From Salvator merianae (Eukaryota; Chordata; Lepidosauria; Squamata; Teiidae): DNA of 64,000 bases. The notes under the pieces were generated by a model. It made no database searches, was not told where the DNA came from, and saw only the letters and a list, made by a program, of their open reading frames with translations. The stretch spans positions 7,230,054-7,294,053 of the forward strand of contig QVOM02000057.1 in NCBI GenBank assembly GCA_003586115.2, read 5' to 3'. Of this stretch, positions 8,900 to 21,063 are shown one piece after another. Each line of letters begins with the position of its first letter. Position 1 is the stretch's first letter. A program made the translations under genes and the position numbers.

Positions 8900-11800
8900 A
8901 ACAAAGCCAAACGAAACGCACGCCTGCAATGCATGGTTGTGACAACCGACCACATAACTTGAGCCTCGCTTGTCACGTCTCCTCAGCAGATGAAGAAAAG
9001 GCTGCCCGGCTGTCCGCCAGCACGAGAAAGAAAAAAGAATCACTGCTTTCGCCCTTCCTGTGGAGCTGTATTGTTAAGCTGCACAGCTTCACGGGCTAAT
9101 AGGAAACGTTGGCACCCCGATACAGATAATAGCCAGGACAAGAGGCGCTCAGGACAAAAACAGAGCAGCAATGCTGCAGAAAAGACGAAAAGACTGCACA
9201 ATTGGGACGGAGGAATATATTTTATGCTGGTTTTAAACTACAGTACTTTTTTTTTTTTTTTTAAGCCCCCTTTAAATAGTTTGGAAGGTTGCACTCAATT
9301 TTCTAAAACTGGCCATTAAGTTTTGTTGTTTTTTTACTTCTACCCGTTTGCAGTTCTCAAAGACAGCCCTCCTCCCGTCATCTCCATTAAATCCAATAAA
9401 GCAGATTATCAGTCCTTGCATACGCACACATAAGAACGACAGCCAAGCAAAGTTTGCTGCTTTTACGGTATGAAACTCACCGGCACTGTGCAGCAGTACA
9501 CACAGAGGACGGCATTCAGTGCCAACACTCGCTCCCTCAAATACCACGCTATTAAAAAAGGACTTACTGGAATTCACAGCCACGTGGAACAAGTTTTGGG
9601 GCATATAGTTATAAATAACAGCTACAATGTAATTGCAAAGTTCAGACTCACACTGCATTTTCTTCATCAGGAAAACCATCCCACACTTTCCTACCAGAAA
9701 TGAGACTTGCAAACGTCTAAACCAGTCTGGATTGCATACTAAATATTTTGTTTTAAAGTAACTCGCCTTCAGATTAACAGTTAACCCTCCTAACTCCATA
9801 GCAATCAAGTTGACAATGCAAGATTAGCCTTGTCTGCTCAGAAGTCCTGTTACGCTCAACAATGCTTGTAAAATGAGATTAAAACACACTGTTCCAACAA
9901 TATATGTTATTCTTTTAATTATTAAATTCAGTCCCTTATTCCAGGTCTGTCTATATTTTCCTAATTATTAGGCTGTATTAAAATATGCTGATCCCTTATT
10001 CTGATATTGAAATTTTAACTTTAATCTAAAAATGACCCGTTATTTTTTTTAAGTCAAACACTGACCTATGGTTTAGAGTGGTTCTAAGGCTTGCTGCAAT
10101 GTTTGCAATATAGCAACTGTGTGTGTTTATTTGCAAATACAGCACAGCTGCAATTTTTAGGGATATCCCAAAATACAGCCATAAGTCAGATCATGGGAAA
10201 TCAGACATAGAAGCCCCAACTCCAAATACAGGATGCTTTTAGGGAAGCATATTCCTTAAAGGGTTACTTTCCTTTTGGCCATCTTCAAAAGGATGCACTG
10301 GAAGAAAAACTGGTAAGAGAACTGGACTAATACATTGCACAGGATCAGTGCCAAAATCCTTCTGCTTTCAAGTCTGTGCTTGCCTCTGGTATTTAAAAAC
10401 AGATCCTACAATCCCCACCTTCTAAGTGCTTTCTTGGAGAGGGGGAACTCAATTCAGATCCAAGTACCCAGAAAGAGATGAGAACATATGGAAACTTCAA
10501 AAGTCTGAGGAGTCTTGCAGAAGGCCTTCAAAAAATTCAACTCACAAAAAGATACTGAACCAAAGCTGAGAATCCACGTTACTTGCTCAGCTGGCAAGAC
10601 TCACCCCTGAAAGAAATGCTGACGCACTTGGTTCTCCCATGTCTTCCAGCCCACTGAAGAAAAGACCGTGTCTAGAGACAATCTAATTTGCGGAAGAGCA
10701 TCACCTGCAGGGCCTTTGGTGTGTGGATTGGGCCTAATTCTGAGGAGGGTGAAAGTCTTCCTCAAGGCACCCCTGCCTGCAAGGCATGAGACCAGGTCTT
10801 CAATCTGGGAAGGAACAGACATTAAGGTACCTGGACCAGAAGACCACCTTCACCACAGAAGCAGACCTTTTGGCTTTCTAGCAACAGCCACCTCAGAACT
10901 GCCACTCTGTCTCCATCACCGCCCTTGCACTGGGTGTTCACAAGGGCACTCCAGGGTTTGGGGAAGGAAATTCTTCCAAGCCCAACCTGAAAATGCCAGA
11001 CAGCAAACCTGAAAAATCCCAAGCACCAATCCTGAGCTCTACCACCCTACCTTTCTCATAAGTGTGGATAAGCCCCCCAATCCCTCATGATCCCGAAACA
11101 ATAGGAGAGCAGCCAATTGGCCTACAGCCACTCTCCATGTTTCCTAGGGAGCTAGAGTTTGAGCCAGGCCTGGTCTAGTTTGTCACTGTTTATACTATGA
11201 GCCTTCAGGAAGACTGCCTTGGAGTGGTTTTTGATTCAACCTTCAGCACAAAGGAGAGCGAAACCAATCTGGAGGGAGTCTGGGTTCCCGGCAAGGATCA
11301 AGAGAAAAGGGAGCACTCTCAGTTTTGGGGCAGAGCTATCAGTTCCCAAAGTCCATCAGGGTTCAAGAGAGAAGGCCAAGCCAAAGAAAACAAGCCCGGT
11401 GCTTTTTTGCGCTGCTTCCAAATGTTTCCTAGTACGACTTCCGTTCAAAAAAACATCACATTATGTTCCAAATGGGTTTAAGAAGTCACTTATGAAGTAG
11501 CAGGCATTATGCTACTGGAATCCACCTTTGGGTTGTTGTTTTTTAAAAAAGAATGTCTTACATTTTGCTACTGGGAATGCATTTAAAGACAGAGCACTCC
11601 TTTGAGCAAGAAAGAGCTGTTTGTTTTAAAGCAAGGCTGGTTCAGCAAAGGCCAAACACCCAAGTACAATCCGCTTTGAACAGGCTACTGATGGCTTCGG
11701 TTGCTAGAAGCCTGAAAGATGATGCAAAGCAGCATCTTCGAAGGTCTCAGGTATAAATGTTTTTAGGTTCTCTGCACAGCTTACTTTTTGCCTCAAGGCG

Positions 11801-14457
11801 GACATGAAAAACGCCAGCTCCAGTTTGCTGCTGGAAGCAACTGTCTAGACACATCTCGTGTGCTGCAGCCACAAATGGACTTGCTACCTCCTGAAATGTA
11901 GGGGAGGCAACTTTTCAACTGGCATGGGAAGAGATTCAAATGGCTTGCCATGGGGCAGAGGGAGATGCCCTTCTACCAACTCCCCTCTGACCACACTCCC
12001 TTGCTGCTCTATCATCTTCTTGCTGGCCACTCCCCAACACCTTCAAACACAGACAACTCAATCGGTTTGTTATGTCAAGGTTAATCAAGCAGCGTCAGAT
12101 TAAGCACAGAAGAGGGTAGGAGAGAGAGAAAAACTCCCACTGCTCAGAGACCTCCAGCACCTGGTCTTAGAAGAAGAAGAACTTGGTTTTTATACCCCAC
12201 TTTCCTCAGCTGAAGCTGACTCAAAGCGGCTTACAAGGTTATTTTTTGCCCAAAGGCTTACATCTATCTATCTTCCGCATCACACAATGTGATGCTCCCT
12301 ATTTATCTACTTGCAATTACTTGCTTTCGAACAGCTAGGTTGGCTGGAGCTAGAGGCCAGTAGAGGGCGTTCATCCCCTCTACATGGCAGACAGGGGCCT
12401 TGAACTCCGATCCTCCTATTGAAAGATCTGTGCCTTAGCCTTCTGTGCCACCTCCTAAAGAGGACACGTCAACAGATTTGCCCACCTCAGTGGACCAAAA
12501 AAGAACGTTCACCCTTGGAAGTTGCAGCAAAGCAGAAGAGATCAGGCACGGACAGATGGGACCAAAAAGGTTCCTGGTGCGTCGATGGAAGCGTTACAAT
12601 ATCTTGCTAAAGACGGGTCAAGATGGCAAGCCCCAACTGCCAGCAGCTGAATACAAGCTGAGAGCATCGAACCATTTTTGGTGCTACCCAGGTTGGTAGC
12701 CATTGCCAGACCCTGTGGCCGTGAACTCTGGAGCCTAACTTGTGGATTCAGAGTGGGAAACCCCGGAGCCTACACCGATTTGCAAGTCCCACCAGGGACG
12801 CCGTCCCACGTACTTGGCAACGGGATACGCAAAAGAACCACTTGGAAAAAGAGTGGCAGGCAGGAAGAAAGGATGGGAGTTCCAGCAAGGAAACGTCTCC
12901 TTCCTTCTGCAAGATCCAATCGTCTCTTCTGGAGACACACAGTGGCTAACAGCTGCTCCACAGCTGCTTAGCACAAAGACGCCACAATTCCAGCCTGGGT
13001 GTTGAATCCAAGGCTCTTGGGCTTCTCTACCCTTTCCCTGTGGCTGTTCTGAGGTTGGACTCTTCCCCAAAAGGACAGACAGGCCCCTGGCCACCTCTCA
13101 AATAAGTGCAGCCCAGACATCTGACAGTGAAAAGCCAAGATGAACACAGGTTGCGATGGGTGGGAAATCAAGGGCTCTGCAGACTGTATTTTTGTCTGTT
13201 CAGCACGTGGGAAAGATCAACCAGTCCTTACATTCAGGGAGCACCTACATCCTTGCATCGTTCCCAAACTATCACCAGCCTTTAAAAAGCATTCCTTGCG
13301 GCAGTTGCAACCCCGAGGGCCCCAAGAGGTTACAATCTTGGCACAACTTACACAACACCCCCAACTTTCTACACCATTTGGGTAGCTGCTACACAGAGCA
13401 ACGAGACATTTTGCAAGAAACTCTCTAGACACACATCCAACCAAAGAGAAGCCAACCAGCGGTCTCAACGATGCCCGGATCCCAGAGCTGAGAAACAGTT
13501 TGAATGCTTGGGCTGCTTGTTTTCTTAAACACAGAATCGCTAAGAATTGCTGCACCCCTGCCACCAAGCATCTACGTTCATCCTGCCTCACCCATCCCCA
13601 AATAAAGCAACATTAAGGCCTCCAACTACACAACCACCACAGACTGAGTTGCAGCCATTACCCACGACTGTGAACCTAGGAGTACTGGGTGAGTACTTAG
13701 CACTGGGCAAGAGATGAAGTATTTAAAACAAGGTTATCTTAGACCTACCAAATTTCCTTTTCGTGGACGTGGGTGGGTGAGAAGAAAGGACACATCCATT
13801 ACATTGCAATCCTGCTATACTCTGGTACGTGTTTTCAGGCCCAGTGCTCAGGAGTCCAAAGGAAAGCAAAAGCAATTTCATGTCCATTAAACTTATACTT
13901 AAACCTCTAACACCTTCTTTGTTTCTTGTCAGAAGTCTACACTCCTTCCACCCAATACAGACGCAAGTGGTCTTTAACGTCATTTTGTCCCAACCAGCCA
14001 CAGTCTTGCAAGGGAGCTAAATCCTGCAAATTGATTTTTGTCCCCCTTAAAGGACCCAGAGGCAAATCCTTTAGGTCCAACAAGCCTTTAAAAAGTGACC
14101 ACATTTTAACCAAGACAGGCAAACAAAAGGTGGGGAAGCGTTGGAAACAGAGGCAAGTGAGATTGCTTTACAATATGCACAAGAACAGCCGACCAAAAAA
14201 AAAAAAAAACACTCCCACCCTTTCTCCCCAGATCATCAAGTCCTGCAAACAGGGAATGGTTAACCTGGACTCTCCTCCAAAGTAAAGGAAAATTTATCAA
14301 GCCATTAAAAAAAGAAAAGAAAAAAAAAAAAAAACACCAGCAGAACTGCCTTTAACAACGGAATGTTTTTTTCATCTTTTCGCAATCACGTCATAAGAAC
14401 AGTGCCATTCGTGTCCTTTGCTTTCTATAAATGGAGTCCACACCAAGTCAAGAACAC
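8900..14457. other. Intergenic stretch between the RPRD2 3' end and the TARS2 promoter
   Basis: I see no exon with recognisable homology. The stretch contains a poly-T run near 9247-9263, AT-rich unique-looking DNA, a composite SINE/LINE-derived block at 12.17-12.46 kb and A-rich runs at 14.20 and 14.31 kb. A 178-codon open frame on the minus strand at 9272-9808 has no recognisable domain and is probably chance. Confidence 0.5.
12170..12465 (-). repeat. Composite block: LINE tail plus tRNA-derived SINE
   Basis: On plus, GTTTTTATACCCCACTTTCC...CAAAGCGGCTTACAAGG is a squamate LINE tail. The right half, reversed, reads GGCACAGAAGGCTAAGGCAC and GATCGGAGTTCAAGGCCCC, with pol III A-box-like and B-box-like segments. 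It is about 93% identical by eye to the copy at 25.88 kb. Confidence 0.65.
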
Positions 14458-14463
14458 TTTATT
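14458..14463 (-). terminator. RPRD2: Candidate distal poly(A) signal AATAAA for RPRD2
   Basis: The minus strand reads AATAAA followed about 15 nt later by a GU-rich segment (TTGGTGTGG), the layout of a working cleavage site. It would give a 3'UTR of about 3.9 kb. Nearer AATAAA hexamers on the same strand at about 18.05, 16.69 and 15.76 kb could be alternative sites. Confidence 0.45.
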
Positions 14464-14849
14464 AATGTACAATACAAAAATAAGAGGAAGAAATGATGGT
14501 AAGGTTTAAGGGCAGCTTCGTATGCATTTCTTCCGCTGGCTTTTGCCTGGAAAAAATGGTGCTACACCTGGAGTGCCTTCTGAACAGACACCAACACCTG
14601 TAAATTCAGAGCAACAGTCTAACTTCCACTCGCAGGGTATCTGCAGGTGTCTGAGAGCAGGGTGACGTTCCTCCATCCGCTCGGCTTCCCGCATCCCTGA
14701 AACTCTGTGTCTTCACCTGGACGTTTGGGTGAGGAGAAAGCAGACGCCGGCTCCAACTCCAAGGTCATGAAGCCGAGTGAGCAAGCAAGGGAGAGAGAGA
14801 GGGAGGGAGAGAGGGAGGGATCCATTCTTCTGTTGTCCTCTCAACCGTA

Positions 14850-14985
14850 AGACGCCAGAGGTGGCCAGATCCTGGCCCTCCAGGAGCTGCTGAACTACAC
14901 TTCCCATGAGCCTCGTCCGGTGGATGACAAGGAAAGATGGCAGTTGCAGAGGTGCAACCTGGAGGGCCCAGTTTAGCCAGACTTG
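14850..14985. mobile_element. hAT-like fold-back MITE
   Basis: GGCCCTCCAGGAGCTGCTGAACTACACTTCCCATGAG on the left mirrors GCAACCTGGAGGGCCCAGTT on the right. It lies in the presumed RPRD2 3'UTR. Confidence 0.55.
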
Positions 14986-15448
14986 CTTAAAACCCTATTG
15001 CACATGTAGAAGAGGGCTTGTTAACAAGAAGAGTATCAAAACATTCAAACTGGTTATTTTATTAAGTGTGTTAATATACAGTGAAGAGAGGCAGGCAGCA
15101 GCGCTTTTGCTGCTATGTTGCCCCAAGGGTTGGGTGTTCCCTCCCGCACAACAAAAACACGTGAAAACAAACCAGGCCAACAGAGTTCAAACTTTCTTCT
15201 TCTTAAAACAGGCACAAAATCATAATAATAATAATAAAAAGCACATCAACTATTTACAGCAATTTCAAAATGGCAGCTCCGGTCCACTTTGCAGCTGTCA
15301 TGGTGGGCTTCCCACCACCAGAAGGGCTCCCACTGTGTGGACAGTAAAGTCAGGACTTATTCATAATCAGCTCCCCTCAGTGGGACAGACGCTGGAAACA
15401 TGCTGCATGTCCCAAGGCTAAAATGCAAACCTGGGGCGGGCAGGGGCG

Positions 15449-15575
15449 CTGCTCAATCTGCAGCCCTCCAGATGTTTCTGAACTACAATCCCCAGAATTC
15501 CATTCCAGCCCCCCCCACCAATAGAATTATGTAAGTGCAAGGCTTGGGAGTTGTAGTTCAGGATATCCGGATACC
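15449..15575. mobile_element. hAT-like fold-back MITE
   Basis: CAGCCCTCCAGATGTTTCTGAACTACAATCCCCAG is mirrored by TGGGAGTTGTAGTTCAGGATATC. It would form a long hairpin in the RPRD2 3'UTR. Confidence 0.6.
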
Positions 15576-18346
15576 ACATCACCCAAGGAAAAAACCAGGA
15601 TTATGTTTGCTATTGATCAGCAACCCGCTCTCTGACGGCAGCACTTCAAACCCTACCTCTGGGTTTCTAAACAGCTGGAAAGCTATCAGGGTGTCTCGCC
15701 TTCCTCTCTTGGAAATTCTGTTCCTCACAAGAGAAGACTAAGGGTTTTCCTTAAAAAAATCATGTTTTATTTCCTCCATTCTCCCCACTTCCTCTTCTAA
15801 CATGTCAAATACAAAAGTTAACAGCAAAAGGAAGGGAAAAAATGCTAGACAGGAGAAGATTTCCCTGCTCAACAAACCTAAATTTGTTTTTACACACATT
15901 TATATTTACATTGCTGCCATTAGTTAAATGTGAACACTTTAAACTAAAAGCACAAAATCAGGGATAAATGAAAAAAGGGTAGGGTGGGGAAGACATGGAA
16001 CCTTGTCATTAAAACAGTCTTTTTACAATGTTTTTCCTTGCCAGCTTTTCTCCTGCAAAATGCCCATGCAGTACCCTTTTAAATTTTCAGAAACCACTGC
16101 TAGCTATGACATGACAATCTGAAAGGCAGCGGTAATCTGTAGCTTTTTCTCTACTTCCAGATTAAAAATTTTGAAAAATAAAAAGGAATAAAACTGCTAT
16201 TGACAGAGAGCAGCAAAAAAAATTCACATTTCTTAGTATGAAGGAAGAAAAAAAGAATCCAAAATTAAAAAAAAGAATCACACTCACACAATCCACAATC
16301 AACTGCTGCCCATTCTACATTGCTTTGTGTATTTTGCATTCTGAAGAGGAGCAATGCAGCTGCTGGCTCAGGGCCCGATCCACCAGAAAGGGGGGGGGGC
16401 ATTCTGGTGGACACACACACCCCTCCAAAGACTTGGACACAAGCAGAGTCACGTTCTTTTTCTTTCATTCCATCTCCCCACAAAATCCCCCAGTTAGATA
16501 AAGGTGAATCACAAGTTGAAGAAACCATGCAGTTAAGGGTGAGGCAGCAGATAAAAAGGGGAGAGCAACTCTATACAAACAGGAGCTGATATTGGCTGAC
16601 CTCTTGGAAGTTTTTAGGAAAACATCTTAGTTGCTTTCTATGACAAGCACTACTTGAGATCTAGGTGTGCACAGGACAAAGTGAAACTCGTTTTATTTAG
16701 GTGGGCCTAACCGTCACCACCCCATGGACTTCTGGGAATTGTTTTGGGGAGGAACTTTGAAGCTTCAGGACTCACAAACGTCATTGCATAGGTAGCGACA
16801 AAAGTACTAACTTTGTCCTTGTTAGAAGATGTCACATTTATTTGGGGCTAAGCCCCACGAGTGCTGGCTCTGCCAGGACATTTACAGACGCAGAGACCCA
16901 AATCAAGTGCGTACTCCAAGGAAGCCTCTTTCCTCACCTTTGCAGTGGCATCAAATCTGTTACAGGCCATAAAAAAAGTGGGCACACGCAAGGCACAAAA
17001 TCAGCCCCCTGTACAGTGGGAAAGGGCACAGTGGATCACATTTTAGGATGTCTTTTTCTCATCTAAAGGGGGTATGCAGCTATCAGCATAATTCCAGTCT
17101 GTCAAGAAACCTAGGGAAGAAAAAACTGCAGGGAAAGGGAGGAAACCGATTCTTGAGTCAGAGGCTCTTACAGAACAAGGAATCTGAGCGAACGTCTGAC
17201 ATGGGCTCCCCGGGAGGCAGAGGAATGAAGGTGGGGAAATACCATCGGCCACACCTGTGTAACCTATGCTTCCGGCTGAGGTGCTCAACCTAAGGACCTG
17301 CGCGTGGCAGAACTGCAGAAGCCACGCTGTCGGTCTGTAGTTCTTTGGGCATGCTCGCTTCCTGAGGGCACAGAGCACCCCAGCCCAAAAAATGCCTGTC
17401 TGGAAAAAGGAATCCCTTTCTTGTAACCTCATTACCAAGCGAGTCTATTCGGCAATTCTGCTAAAACCGAGGCTTGGTCAGTGAAATTGCCAATTATGCC
17501 TACTTGCAGTAAAAAATAGGGAAAGGAAGGTGCAGCAGATAAAAGCTTCCCATCCTGCTAACCATAAGGAGAAGAAGCCTCTAACTTGCTACAGATGCTC
17601 CCTTTAAAGTCCCAAGAGGGAGGCAGAGACCAGCAACTGAAGCAGAAGAGGCTTCCACTGGAGAAACCTGCAAGGAACTTAATCCCCTAAAGTACTCCAA
17701 TTAAAAAAAGAAAGTGGGAATTTTCTTAGCTACACACAGATAGCATCCTGGGTTTTTTTTCCAGTTGACTGAGACCAGATGACTCCATATTGCAAAGAAC
17801 TCAGTGGAACGAATTTGCATGTTATCACCCAAGAAAGGAGGCAGAGGAGACACAAACAGGAAGAAAACAAACAGAAGGGAGGGGGAAAAAATGAAGACAG
17901 GTATAGGAAGGGTCATGAATCAACGCAACAAATCTGAATTCCTGAACCTCTTTTTTGTCCACTTGTTATGCTGATTTATTGTACCTCTGTCTGATGTGCT
18001 GGCTTTTGGCTTCAAGCAAAACCCCAGGTTGGATGGACAGAAAGGTTTTATTTGAATAACCAGCTCAAAACTAATTCTTAACTTATGGTGGAAAAACAGG
18101 GGGATGCCTTCTTCTGGGAATTTTCAGCCAACAGCTAAAAGAACTCCAAGAACCAACAAAATAAAACAAAAAAATGAGGAAAGAAGAAGAAATAAAAGAA
18201 AAATGTGTCTATTGTAGTACAGAACATACCTTAGTTGAGAAGGAAAGAAGTTGGGGGCTTTGGGGTGGGGGGAGGAAAGGTTACTATAAAATGAAAGTGA
18301 AACAATCACTTTCACAGCTCTCTTGAAAGTTCAGAAACACCTTCAT

Positions 18347-21063
18347 TCAGTACCTGGGAGGGAAGAAGGGCCGTTTGGCAGCAAAGAAAGGATGGCCCCT
18401 GGCAAACGGGGGGCGAGGCCGTTTTAAATTGTTAAAGGGGTCTCTGTTTAAGAACATCTCCCTGGGTCTGAAATCTGGCCTCTGGTTCCTCATGCCCAGC
18501 CCACCTCGGTTTGCGGTCTCTCGGTGGGACGGCACAGGAGAGCCGATGTTAAGGGTTGAGCCCAGCGGGTCTCTGGAAAGGGTGGGCATCCCTACGCTCT
18601 CCCGCGCCCGACCAAGGGGCTGACCGCCGTGGTCGTGCTGAGGTTGGGCCCCTTGGTCCCGAGATGATCCCGGCTGCAGGTTAAAAGGGTCTTTCATTGT
18701 TCCTTGGTGAACGGCCCCGTGATCCGCGGGAAGGGGAGGAGCTGGAAACGGAAGGCCAAGGTCTCCGGGAGGGGGCGGAGGGCCGGAGAAGGGGATGCTG
18801 CCGTGCTCCACGGGCAGAGGAGGGGGCGGCTGGGTCGGGAAGGGCACTCCGCTACGTTCCAAGGAAGGAGGCGGGGGCGGCGGGACCGCGCGGGGCAGAG
18901 CAAGCGGGGAGGCGGCTTCCTTCGAGAAAGGGCCGGGGTGATCCACTGACGGCATCCGCGGCGGAGGGACCGAATGATCCCTCGGGAAAAGGCTGCCGAG
19001 ATCCTTGGGAGGTAGCGGCTGCGGCCCTGCCGGGGGTGGCCCCATCTGGTCCCTCGGGAAAGAAGTCCCATGCTCTATGGGAGGTGGCGGTATGTGGCGG
19101 TCAAAGGCGGCCGGGAAGCTACCGGCTCTGAAATTGTTGACGTTCTCCTGAAACGGCGGCACGCGGTCTTTGTACTGGGCCGGGAAGCCAGGCATATTGC
19201 CAGTGCCGCCAGGACCGCCAGCGTGGGCAGGCATCTCCGTCGCGCTTGAAGGACCGTTATCGAAGGCGCTACCCGTGTTCCTCAATTCAAACCACCCTCC
19301 TCGGCCAGATTCGCGCCCGTGTCCTCGACTCCCTTTCCCCAGAACCCTGATGGACTCCACTCTCTGAATGGGCTCCCCGGACATTCCCCGGCTGGAAGCG
19401 TTGTGGTACCCTAGGGTTTCTATTGGGGCACCCTTCTCCTCCGTGCTATCAGGCAGGTCTAAACAGGAGGACGACACCCTGGTCTCAATCCGGTAATGCT
19501 CCTCGGGTTGCTTCGGTTGCTCTCCTGAGGCGGAAATCCCAGCCTGGCTGAGGCCGGGGGGCCCCGGGCCCTCCCCCGAGCCCACTTTGGGGCCCTGGCT
19601 GAAATGCTTGTTCTCTTCCGAGGGCTTACGTGACGCGTTTTTAAGCATATTTTTAAACTCAATGGTCGAAGTAGCAGAGATGGAAGACCCAATAGGCTTC
19701 TCTGCACCAGACGCGGAGAGTCTCTTGCCCGGGGCAGCGAGCGTGTTTTGTGGGGAGCAAAGTGACCGGTGGGATAACAAGTGTGGAGAATCGGGATACT
19801 GCTTCTGCTGCAGGGATTTGGATAAGCTACTGTGATTGGAATCTGGTGGGAAGAAGACGTCGCTCTTACTTGGAGTGGGGGACGCATCCGAACCAGAGTC
19901 ATTCCCTCGCAAGTTGTAGTTTCCGTACATTCCGGGGGAGGGCAGCGTCTCGCGGCTTTCGCTCTGGTCATGGAGAGCTCGCACAGCCTGAGGAAAAGCC
20001 GGCTTCAGGCCGAACCCTGGGGCTCTTGGCCCATAACTGGACATGACGGGTTGATACTCGGACGGGTCAGAAAGCTTCCCAGCCTTCAGGATCGATTTTG
20101 AAGGCTCCTTATCCAAGTTCTCCAGCGCACAAGGGGGCGGACCAGAATAATCGAAGTCCCGGTAATCTTCATCCTCTTGGAAGGAGGTGTCTGGGTAGAA
20201 CTTCTCCTGCGGGGACTCCATTAAGGAGGAAGGTAATTCCATCCCTTCGGAGGACTGTTTGTACACGCCGGCGGGAGACTCTCGGCTGAGGCTGAAAGAC
20301 CGATACACGGAGTTCGACAACTCCGGGGGGTAGTTGTCGTCTCTGCTCTGCAGCGGCGATCTCGTGCTGCTTGGCGTCGAAGAGCCGGGACTGATGATCT
20401 TGGAGAGCAGCGACATGGTGTCGACGTTACTGGAAGAAGGCTTATCCATTATTTCGTCCTGCGTCGGCGTCCCGCTCCGTTCGTCGCGGACGGGGGTCCC
20501 ATCAATGCTGTCCATGGAGGTGCTCGTGGGCCCTCGGTTGAAATCTGAAGCGGCGGGATGGCTTTCGGGGGGCACGGTGGACCCCAAGCTGCTCAAAATT
20601 GGGATATTCAGGTTTAAGCCGCTAAAGCCCGGGTTCCCCTTCAAGAAGTTGTGGATCTTCATCTCTAGGCTAGGGGAAGTGGGCTCCGACTCCAGCTTAG
20701 TTTCCGAGATCTCGGAAGACTGGCTTGTCAGATTTTCTGCTGGCCGAAGAGAAGGGCTATCGGCGCTGGGGCCAGCGTACCCGAGAGAATTGGTGGGCGG
20801 CTTGAAAGTGGAACTCGGGAGCCCCCCTGTGCTCTGGGCAGGGGGAACCTTGTTGACGGATGTGGAAGAAACTTCAGCAGAAGAGGAAGAGTTTGGAGAG
20901 TAGCCAAAACTCTGGGGTACGAAAGGCTGAGGGTTGGAGGAAATGCCCCTTCCCTTCCCGGAAGAAACGGCCGTGTTGGCTGGCGATGCCAGCGTACTCT
21001 GAGGGGCCACCTCGGTGGGCTGGGCCGTATTGCCGGACACGCTCTGAAGGAACGATGACAAAC
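18347..21063 (-). CDS. RPRD2: RPRD2 last coding exon (2.7 kb, disordered Pro/Ser-rich tail)
   Basis: The acceptor is CCTCTTAG at 21064-21065 and the stop is TGA at 18347-18349. The exon encodes about 904 residues. Conserved blocks are [116 protein letters not shown] and the C-terminus [20 protein letters not shown]. The open frame continues upstream to 21160, but that part is intronic because the AG and the GLSSFLQSV homology fix the start at 21063. GC and CpG content are high throughout, unlike the introns. Confidence 0.96.

Larger units (their letters stand above)
14464..18346 (-). other. RPRD2: Probable RPRD2 3'UTR region
   Basis: This follows the RPRD2 stop codon and has no coding potential on the minus strand. 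It holds two hAT-like MITEs (14.85-14.99 and 15.45-15.58 kb) and several AATAAA hexamers. How far the mature 3'UTR extends cannot be decided without transcript data. Confidence 0.4.

Noticed and set aside
18697..19131. Plus-strand open frames over the RPRD2 last exon
   Set aside because: They are antisense to well-conserved RPRD2 coding sequence and arise from high GC content.
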